A stretch of 64,000 bases of DNA from Nelumbo lutea (Eukaryota; Streptophyta; Magnoliopsida; Proteales; Nelumbonaceae). Position numbers and translations under genes: made by a program. The notes below the pieces were generated by a model, which had not been told where the DNA came from, did no database searches, and saw only the letters and a list, made by a program, of their open reading frames with translations. Of this stretch, positions 56,347 through 64,000 are shown piece after piece (the stretch's first letter is position 1; each line of letters begins with the position of its first letter). The stretch spans positions 11,346,934 through 11,410,933 of the forward strand of contig JAKGHH010000003.1 in NCBI GenBank assembly GCA_022828595.1, read 5' to 3'.

Positions 56347-57492
56347 TCACAGGCCCTGAGTTCTTTCGGGCCATGGCATGCCTATGTTAACAGAGGGAGG
56401 AACATCCACATGGGCATCTGAAGAACTTGGAAATTTGCCCTTCTTGGACCAAAGCCAGATCTTGGAGACAGAGAAGCTTTCACCTTTACTCCTACCACTG
56501 AGCTTCTTTCCCTCAAGATCCCCATCAATTGACGAATTCCCATTCTGTGCTGCTCTCCCTTTCACAAGCTTCGCAGCCCCGGCACCGTTTCTGTCAGGGC
56601 GCAGGGCGACTTGCAGGTTGGAATCACCAACAACATACTGAAACGAACCCATGGAGTAACATCTCCTGGCATCCAAATTACTACTGCTCGTCTCTCCTCT
56701 TCTTTCTCCTTCCCCTCCATTATTCAAATTTCTGAACTTCCCAAGTCGCACAGGGAAAACCCTCTTTTCAGTAGGAATTTCCTCCATCTCCACTGGTTTC
56801 TGACTAGAAGCAAACCCATCCTCTCCATCGCCTGGACACCCACTCTCCTCCCTTAAATCGTCAAAATCAAAAACCGGATTCTCGATGGCAAGGCTAGGGC
56901 TGTAAAGCGTCCCTCTACAGAGAGGGCATGTTGAATTTGACAGGAGCCATGTGTCTATACAGTTAATATGAAAAGCATGACTACACATAGGAAGCAACCT
57001 CAGTTTGTCCTGCTCTGAAAATTCACATAGGCAAACTGCACAGTCAAACGGCTCTTTCAGACCCATTATCTCTTTGTAGAGGAAAACAGGGAGAGCATCT
57101 ATAAAAGCTTGATCTAGACCAGAGTCATGCAGATGGAAGAGCTGTTGCAATTGCCTTTGGAGAGCATCAGAGCCAGAAATTTCCGGGTATCTGTTAGACT
57201 GAGATGTCGAAGAGGAAGACGGTTGCTTTATAAGGAATCTGACAAGCAGGTGGAGCAGGCCAGAGATGAAAAAAATAACGGCTAGAATAACTATAATAAA
57301 AAGAACAGCAGGGCTGATTCTACTGCTAGATGATGATGAAGGAGTTGATTCTTTCTGGTAATTATTGTTATTATAAGGAGATGAGAATGAAGATGAAGGG
57401 GAAGCAGAAATAGGAGAAAGCAGAGGAGCTAGAGGAGGTGGGTGGGTCACAAGACCAACTTTTTCCATCATTTGAATCCGATTCCAAGACAT
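56347..57492 (-). CDS. ATL-type RING-H2 E3 ubiquitin ligase (ATL13/ATL46-like), 381 aa
   Basis: Intact single-exon frame, as is usual in the ATL family. Residues 1-60 are rich in Ser, Pro and Asn. Residues 61-83 (AVLFIIVILAVIFFISGLLHLL) form one membrane span. LFHLHDSGLDQAFIDALP at 118-135 is the GLD motif. The RING-H2 is C151, C154, C170, H172, H175, C178, C189, C192 with the Pro before the last Cys (CPLC), the pattern for recruiting E2. The C-end is long and basic/Ser-rich (KIWLWSKKG). ATLs are membrane ubiquitin ligases that act with E2 enzymes. The first of two near ATGs (MSWNRIQMM) was taken; the start after MM is possible. LFHLHDSG and the length point to the ATL13/46/47 subgroup; which one is not certain. 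Upstream 57500-57900 is probably 5' UTR. Confidence 0.95.
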   Translation of the reverse strand: MSWNRIQMMEKVGLVTHPPPLAPLLSPISASPSSSFSSPYNNNNYQKESTPSSSSSSRISPAVLFIIVILAVIFFISGLLHLLVRFLIKQPSSSSTSQSNRYPEISGSDALQRQLQQLFHLHDSGLDQAFIDALPVFLYKEIMGLKEPFDCAVCLCEFSEQDKLRLLPMCSHAFHINCIDTWLLSNSTCPLCRGTLYSPSLAIENPVFDFDDLREESGCPGDGEDGFASSQKPVEMEEIPTEKRVFPVRLGKFRNLNNGGEGERRGETSSSNLDARRCYSMGSFQYVVGDSNLQVALRPDRNGAGAAKLVKGRAAQNGNSSIDGDLEGKKLSGRSKGESFSVSKIWLWSKKGKFPSSSDAHVDVPPSVNIGMPWPERTQGL

Positions 57493-60007
57493 TTTTAGGA
57501 GATGGGTAGGCTCAAAAAACCATCTTTGTTTTCAGATTTCCCAGATCAAACACAAAGGCATTCGTAGCTAGGCTAAAAAAAAAAAACCATCTTTTTCCCC
57601 TGCCTTGTACTCAACACAACTCATATCTCTCAAATGCGAACTGGCTAAAAGGACTAATTTCTTTTACTTGCAATGAGACGAAACCCAGCTAATTTTAGCA
57701 AATACCTTGGCTCAAAGCCTATAAAAAAAAAAAATACAACTTTTTCTTCGGATTTGAGATGAAATGAGTTGCCTGGGAGATGGTTTAATGCTAAAATACC
57801 TTTTCCTTTTCTTTCGTTGATTTCACATGAAACCCAAGTCATTTATTGCGAAAGAAAAGGCAGGGGAGTGGACTTACGAGCGAGAGGTTAAGGTTGCAGC
57901 TTACCTATCTCTGATATGGAGAATCCGCCATTAATAAGAACCCACTTCATTTGCTTTAATGCTCTTATCCCGGACAGCTCTGCAGCAGCAGAAACCCTAA
58001 GGCGAACAGGTTTTCTGAGAGTTTTTAAGTTGTTCTATAATAAGGGCAAGGGAAGGAGAAAAAGGAGGGGAGAAGGCCGCGAAACTGGAAAAGTTGAACC
58101 GAAGGCTGGGTGTAGGCGTGTGCAGCTTCCAATTTCCAAAGGCAGAGAGAGAGAGAGGGGGGGGGGGAAAGGCCGGAAGGGAAGCCCAAAAAACAAATAG
58201 AGGAATTAAGGGTAATTTTGGTCCATTACCAATACAAGGGTGTTTTGGTAATTTCATTTGCACGGTACCTGATCCTTGTATTGGAGGGAGGTACGTACAC
58301 TTTGGAAGTCTCCTTAGATTAGATTTTACATCGAACGCAGCAGTGACTGGTGAGCCAGTGATCGGTCATTGGTGACCTACCCAACCGCAAAGTCTCCTCA
58401 GATTTGCTTGAACGACGCGATTGGTCAATCCCCCACGGGCCACAACGGCACAACCAACCATAGTTGCGTTCAGAACCAGACGATTAGCATCTAACGAAAA
58501 CCAACCGTAACTCCAACAGCCAAGGAAAATGCTAACGAAACGAGACCCGACCAGAGCGGAGACCATTTTCGTCAATGCAACTATAAATACAAGAATGCAT
58601 AAGGACACTTTGGTCATTATAAAGGTATGCTTTTCTAGAAAACAGAGCATAGCTAATCATAAATTCAGTCATGGACTCCAATCTAGGAATCAACGATCTT
58701 GGTCATATACCCATTTGAAAGAGATGGGCATAGCAAAGAATAGAATCATTTACAAGTTCAATTGGCGTTCAAATTTGGGAACCCCATTACCTCCACACCA
58801 TCGGTGGTTGGTAATATGATTCTGACTTCTGACTTCACATTCTTTGTGGGTAACTGGCTATGACCCATGAGGCCATGAGGCCATGAATCCAGGTTCTAAG
58901 TCCGTGCCTTGTAATTTGTAGGGACACGTACATCATAAAGCATGTTATTGCCTTCTTATCTTAAGCGCAAAGTCTAATTCAAGTGTGGTTTGAAAGACAA
59001 GGACAATTGGGAAATGCAGAGAATGAGGAATTATTTTATGTGCCACCTGCCCACCACTTGTCAATAGATGGGCACTTTGATTAAGATCATCTAACAACAT
59101 TTTCCTGTCTACTTACTTTAATAATCGCAATTAGGTGGAATAATTACCCTGCCTCGGTTTTTTATCTTGTCATTATCTGCTAATGACAACAGAGGTTCTC
59201 TGATCAGTGGGGTCTTTGAAAAAAAAATCACAAAAGGAATCTAATCAATCAATAGTGACAGTAAACAGTTTAATGATCAGATGGATGCGATCTTCCATGA
59301 GGTGGACCCTTCACTATAAACGAGACATTGATCTCATAGAAGATGCCCATGACTATCTTAATGAGTTAGTATGATATACGCATCTTAGTAGTAACCTTAT
59401 ATATGAGTTGTTTTCCTTTCCCTACTTAAATTTTATCTTATAAAGCCATTGCAGTTTGAAAGGAGATTCTCCACCTAATTAATTAAATAATCAATTTTTG
59501 GCAAGCTCTAGTTTGTCTAAGCATCAAACAGATCAACACGAAACCAGAACAAATATCTATGCAAATCTTTTATAGTGAGTGGAAATTCAAATACAACGCA
59601 AGACTAAATTACAATCCTGGGGTGTTTTACAACATGAATAGAAATTTATCAGTAAAAAAAAAAGAAAGAAAGAAATATATTGTTCAACTGTGTTCTGTTT
59701 TGAGATGACTTGTTTGTCTCCCACTTTTCTCTCACATTAGCACTTTATCTCTTTTCAATTCACATTAATTAAATGTATTGTACCATCACCTTATACCATG
59801 ACTAAAAAAATCACTTATTAAAACATCTTTAACTATTATATATATATATATATATATAATCACATAAAACATTTTCTCTCTCTACCTTTGTTCATTTTTT
59901 GTTGGCTTTAACCCTAATTAACACTCTTATGTAAACAACATCTCATGCACGCAAGGATTTGCTTCGTTAGTAAAGTCCTTTAAATGTTGTATTCGGCTTT
60001 GATCAGC
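57493..60007. other. Upstream region of ATL and AT-rich spacer
   Basis: 57493-57905 is probably the ATL 5' leader or promoter, with a run of A near 57575 and 57722. A purine-rich run AGAGAGAGAGAGGG lies near 58145, and (TA)n at about 59839-59858. Short ORFs at 57916, 58094 and 58529 look like chance frames. No other gene is seen. Confidence 0.4.
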
Positions 60008-60129
60008 GTAAAGCCCGTTCCAGCAGTTTTTATTGCTTTGCATTAAGAATATGTTCATATTTATATATTTTATTTTATGGAGAGATATTTTTAATACAAG
60101 ATTACAAAAAGCTGTTGGAACGGAATGGG
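60008..60129. mobile_element. Possible small MITE
   Basis: CCCGTTCCAGCAGTTTTT and, inverted, CCGTTCCAACAGCTTTTT. About 120 bp apart, with AT-rich filling. No clear target duplication. Confidence 0.4.
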
Positions 60130-60972
60130 CACGAATTTGCCCTGAAAGCCGATCTCGTTGAACTAGGTCTCTCTGAATCTGTCTACCTAGGTCACAGTGC
60201 CTTGATACTCAGGCCAGCCTTGTCCAGTTGGTATGAACAGAATGAGTCCTGATCATCTAGGTATTCGCATATCAGCCATAGAATGAATCCTCGTGTTACT
60301 GACCAACATTTTGGTACCAAGCCAATTGATTCTAGACAATCGCTATATTCACTTGATGCAAAGGGTGAGAACCAACTCGCCTAGGTGAGTAGGTTCTCCT
60401 TCAATCCTCCCCTCTCCTCTCCTCTCCTCTCCTCCCTATGAGTCCAGATCAGTGTCTCATACCAACTTCATATTATGGCCTTGGCCGCACATCAGGAATA
60501 TTTTCTCTACTTGTATTTATTCATGGAGAGATGTTTTCAATATAGGGTGAGATGTGGCTGTGAGATTGGTATGAGACGTGCTCTATAACGAGTTGATTCC
60601 AATTCCTATTCTTCTGCCCTCTCTTTCCTCTCCCATTGTTCGTTCCTTTCCCTAACTAAGATTTAGGGTCTATTTATTTCCTCTTAATTCTTATCTTTTA
60701 AGAGGAATCTTTTTAACTTTAAGAGAAAATTGGGTGTTCGTTTCCTCTTATCTCTTATTTCTTAAAGTGTAATCATACAATTTTTTGTTTTCCAATGACA
60801 CCCCTAAAAAGACAAACAAAAACTCTCATATATAGGGTCAAAATGGATAATTGATAATTTTTAGAATTCAGAATTCAAAACAATATTATTCATTCAGAGT
60901 TTAGAGAAAAGAAAAGTTCACCAATACCAATATACCTCTTAATGTAATTAATGCACTTTTAGATATCATACT
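60130..60972. other. Spacer with a CTCTC run
   Basis: CCTCTCCTCTCCTCTCC-like run at about 60409-60436. No gene recognised. Confidence 0.4.
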
Positions 60973-61671
60973 TGATGAAGGGTGATTTGGCACGACCTAG
61001 CAATGAGGGGACACGTGGGCGCAATCTGATCAAGGGGTAACAATTTAGTCGAGCGAACCCAATTTGCAACATCCGGAGCTCAGGATTTCAGCCACCTCGG
61101 CCCAAAACCCACCTCGGTGTAGAAGCATCTCAACACCCAATCCAATTCAGGACTAAAGAATCGAAGTTCAAGTTCGAAGCTAATGAGCCGAAACGCTACA
61201 TAACCGACTCCAAAGGCCTCCCCAACAGATCCTGAATTTTTCGAGATCACGATGAGCCAACAGATCCTGAATTTCCCAAGATCATGATGAGAACTCGTCC
61301 TGGCTCCGCCTGAATCGGAGGTAAACGATAAACCTTATCAACATATTACTCTCCTTCAAAAACAAAACAAACCTTATCTCCACAGCTCGGAGATCCCGAA
61401 GCTCTTTCGTAAGGCCCACGACTACTCCAGTATATAAAGACATGAAACCTCAAGGCAAAGGTACGCATGATTATTCTACTCACTAGCACTCAAGCTCTCA
61501 AGCATTTAACTCGCACTCACAGCATAAGTACTGACTTAAGCATCAGAGCGACCTTGCCGGGTTAACTACCCTAGGTTCTCTGATTCACTATTTTGTAGAC
61601 CGGTCCAATTCCCCGCCCAGTTGGAGTTCAGATTGCCTTCCAGCTTGGAGTAGCCAGATCGCGCACGATCA
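60973..61671 (+). repeat. 5' LTR of the second gypsy element
   Basis: TG...CA ends, 699 bp. CCAGTATATAAAGACATG near 61427 is a likely TATA region and GTACTGACTTAAGCATCAGA lies downstream. Related to the block at 24440-25320. Confidence 0.75.
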
Positions 61672-61748
61672 GTTGGCTTCGTCTGTGGGAAAACGATCAA
61701 AAGGTCATCCCTATTTCTTTACAATTTCAAACTCAATCACAACCGCAA

Positions 61749-63624
61749 TGGCATCTTCCAGCCACGCTAGAAGGTCCTATGGTATGCATCGGCCAATTTA
61801 CTATTCCATTCACAGTGTCCAGAGTCCCGTCACTGTCCGCACCATAGAGCACCACGCAAGTGAGCATCCCACTTCCCCCAGTGGTAGGCACGACTTTCTC
61901 TAAACCATTCGTGGTTCCCCCCAGAATCGGGCATTCCCAGTTCCATGACCTCATTCAGTGCATCCGGGCAATTCAGGTCCAGATGCAACAAGTCCAACAG
62001 TTCCAATAGTACCAACAGTACTATCTATACCAGCAATATCAGCACCAATTCCCTCCACTGCAGCCGAACCAGCAACCGGTTCCACCCCGACACCCAGGGC
62101 CTCGTTAGGGTCAGAACCCGAATCGGCCTAGAACCAATCAGAACATCAGTCGATCTCCCCATCGGGGTGAAGAGACACCGCAAGTACCGATCCCTCTCAG
62201 GAGTCAGGTTTCACCCCGTGGGAGGAGAGATGGTCAGTACACTCCTTCAATCTCGCAAGGAAATCTCAGAAACAGGTCTGGCGATAGCCAACCCAACAGA
62301 ACCAATCCGCCTCGGTACTCCTTGCAAGAAAATGATGGCTCGCCAACAAATAATAACCAGTTCGAAGTTCGAGGTGTGAACTCAAGACAAGACCTCTCCG
62401 TCCCTCATGATAGACAGTTCGAGTCCCACAACCAAGAGAATCCAACGAGAAGGAACCAAGATCTACCCCGTAATAATGTCGAAGTACCAGACCTGACTGA
62501 AGTTAGCAGCACCAACGCTGAGCCGGTGAAGAAGCAGTGGCGAGGTCGCAAAACATGCCGCCCCTCGGCCAGGAACAGCTCGCCGGCGAAGCCGAGCCAG
62601 CAAGCATAGCAAGCCAAAGGAAATGAATAAGTGAGCTCGGGGGCTACAAAGATTGCGCCTCCACTACTTTGCTGGCCATCCCCTCTATCTCCCGAGCTCT
62701 TGGCAACTCCAATGCCAAAAGATTTTAAGATGCCCCCATTAGACAAGTATGGCAGGTCGTTTTACTCCAACGACCATGTGGAATCTTTTCAGTCTCAGAT
62801 GCACCAACCTGGGGCTGATGAGTCCTACATGTGTGTGGCATTCTCCACTATGTTTAAGGAGGTAGTCCAAACTTGGTATCGGAACCTCGCGTTGGGCTCC
62901 ATCAAAAGCTGGTCCCAATTCGCCGACCTATATACTGCGCACTTCATTACCAACAAGAAGTGTCCGAAATCACAGGAAAGCCTTTTGAACGTGGTTCAGA
63001 GGGAAGAAGAATCAATCAGAAAATATATAAAGCGCTTCAATGACACTTGCTTGCAAATACATTCTTATGACAAAGAAAGAAATCACCCATAAAGAGTTTA
63101 AGTGGCATGTGGTAGCTAACAAACCAAAGGACATCATCGGATTTCTCAAGTTAGCAGATCAGTTCATCAGTACCGAGGAAGAGATCAACCAAAAGATCGA
63201 CAACCCACCGCCGGAAAAGAAGAAGAGAGAGAATGAAGGAACGAGTAATGGTGGGTAGAAAAGGAAGAAAAGCAAGTCCTCAAGTAGGGGAAGAAGCAAG
63301 TCAAGAAGTCGGTCACCCTCGCGAACTCGCAAGTCGGGTCGGCGCTCCAGGACCCCACCTTTGAACGCTAAGCGATGAGAGATCTTAATGGTTATTAAGG
63401 ATTCGTCCTTCGTCAAATGGCCTCCTAGGCTAAGGGGAGACCCGACAACAAGAAACTCAAATGTCTTCTACCATTTCCACCGAGATCATGGACACAACAC
63501 GGAGAATTGCAGGAATCTACGCGACGAGATCGATGAACTTATTCGTTGCGGATACCTAAAGAACTTCATGTTGCGAGAAGAGAGGGGACAAGCAAACCGG
63601 CAGGTAGATCGACAGGGGGACTAG
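61749..63624 (+). pseudogene. Gag of the second gypsy element, broken
   Basis: Starts MASSSHARRS at 61749, with frameshifts and stops in the Gln-rich part (IQVQMQQVQQFQ near 61975). The core is 62712-63092 (MPKDFKMPPLDKYGRSF, VQTWYRNLALGSIKSWSQFA). After a frame change the reading goes on to 63258. From 63388 VKWPPRLRGD, then YHFHRDHGHNTENC, which has lost the first Cys of the zinc-knuckle-like box seen at 31728. Inactive. Confidence 0.83.
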
Positions 63625-63665
63625 AGGAAGAGTGGCCCCGAGATCGACAGGGGGACCAGGTGGGT

Positions 63666-64000
63666 GACTTGGAATTGGTCAGTATTGATTATTGATGCAG
63701 TCATTGTCTTTTGACTTTTATTGTGTAGGTTTTACAATAAGCCAACCATCTACCATAATTCCAGAAAAATCCAGATAGGAAGGTTGTTTTGTGCCCATCT
63801 AGAGGGCTTTCAGCTAGTGGCTTCTGGCTCTATGAGGTGAATCCCACTTAAACAATATCTATGGTGACTGAATACCCAGGAAAGTCCAAAATAGTCGTTT
63901 TTTTGTTAAAATTAAGGTTTTTTTGTTGAAGTTTCTTTTAGGCTCCATTTGCTTTTAAGGAAGTTATTTATCTAGTAAGGCTATGTTTGGTTTTAAGGAA
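63666..64000. other. Sequence after the gypsy truncation; start of a small element at the window end
   Basis: Unrelated AT-rich DNA without a gene. TAAGGCTATGTTTGGTTTTA at about 63975 matches the left end of the MITE at 51267, so a further copy probably begins here and leaves the window. Confidence 0.4.

Larger units (their letters stand above)
60973..63665 (+). mobile_element. Second gypsy (Tat-type) element, 5' LTR plus gag, truncated
   Basis: LTR 60973-61671 (TGATGAAGGG to CGATCA), then TTGGCTTCGTCTGTGGGAA as a primer-binding site, then a broken gag. After about 63665 the gypsy sequence stops without pol, so the element is truncated or interrupted. Its LTR start and gag are homologous to, but clearly diverged from, the element at 29214. 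Confidence 0.8.

Noticed and set aside
56347..56856. Plus-strand ORFs opposite the ATL gene
   Set aside because: Shadow frames of a well-supported minus-strand coding sequence.
57916..58650. ORFs upstream of ATL as a divergent gene
   Set aside because: Purine-rich low complexity and no family similarity.

Overview
This is nuclear DNA from a flowering plant, probably a woody dicot or magnoliid. The evidence is plant gene families (ATL RING-H2 ligase, AP-1 gamma-adaptin with a plant-type ear end, NCED, G-type lectin receptor kinase), Ty1/copia and Ty3/gypsy elements, many small inverted-repeat transposons, and long AT-rich spacers. There are no operons, CRISPR arrays or rRNA genes, and I saw no tRNA gene. 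Species cannot be fixed from the sequence.

Layout. 1-3410: 3' half of a dead Ty1/copia element, a stub of its LTR and a LINE tail. 4188-11880: the last two coding exons of an AP-1 gamma-adaptin gene, separated by a 7.5 kb intron holding a second decayed copia element with both LTRs and several small transposons. 12300-20870: a transposon field, including a 2.8 kb element with long inverted ends that contains two smaller elements, a perfect 41-bp palindrome, and small elements with clear target duplications. 21318-21794: a small intact plant-specific gene. 22562-25872: a MULE-like element with a perfect 9-bp target duplication carrying fragments of three unrelated host genes (NCED antisense, a poly(A)-tailed CHMP1 retrocopy, BiP/HSP70) plus a solo LTR-like block. 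27080-43850: a minus-strand G-type lectin receptor-kinase pseudogene, cut first by a 1.95 kb solo copia LTR and then by a 13.9 kb gypsy element that itself contains a copia element. 43010-43657: a 324-bp tandem duplication across the gypsy/host junction. 44176-51350: more small transposons, including a PIF/Harbinger-like element filled with a GA-rich minisatellite. 56347-57492: an intact ATL-type RING-H2 gene on the minus strand. 60973 to about 63665: the 5' LTR and gag of a second gypsy element, truncated. The window ends at the start of another small transposon.

Functionally, only three host loci look intact or potentially functional: the AP-1 gamma C-terminus (clathrin adaptor at the TGN), the small unknown protein, and the ATL ubiquitin ligase. 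They are not an obvious pathway. All retrotransposon reading frames are broken. The most notable structures are the gene-fragment-carrying MULE-like element and the nested insertion in the receptor-kinase pseudogene, where removing one copy of the target duplication restores the host reading frame across the LTR site. I found no convincing new biochemical system.
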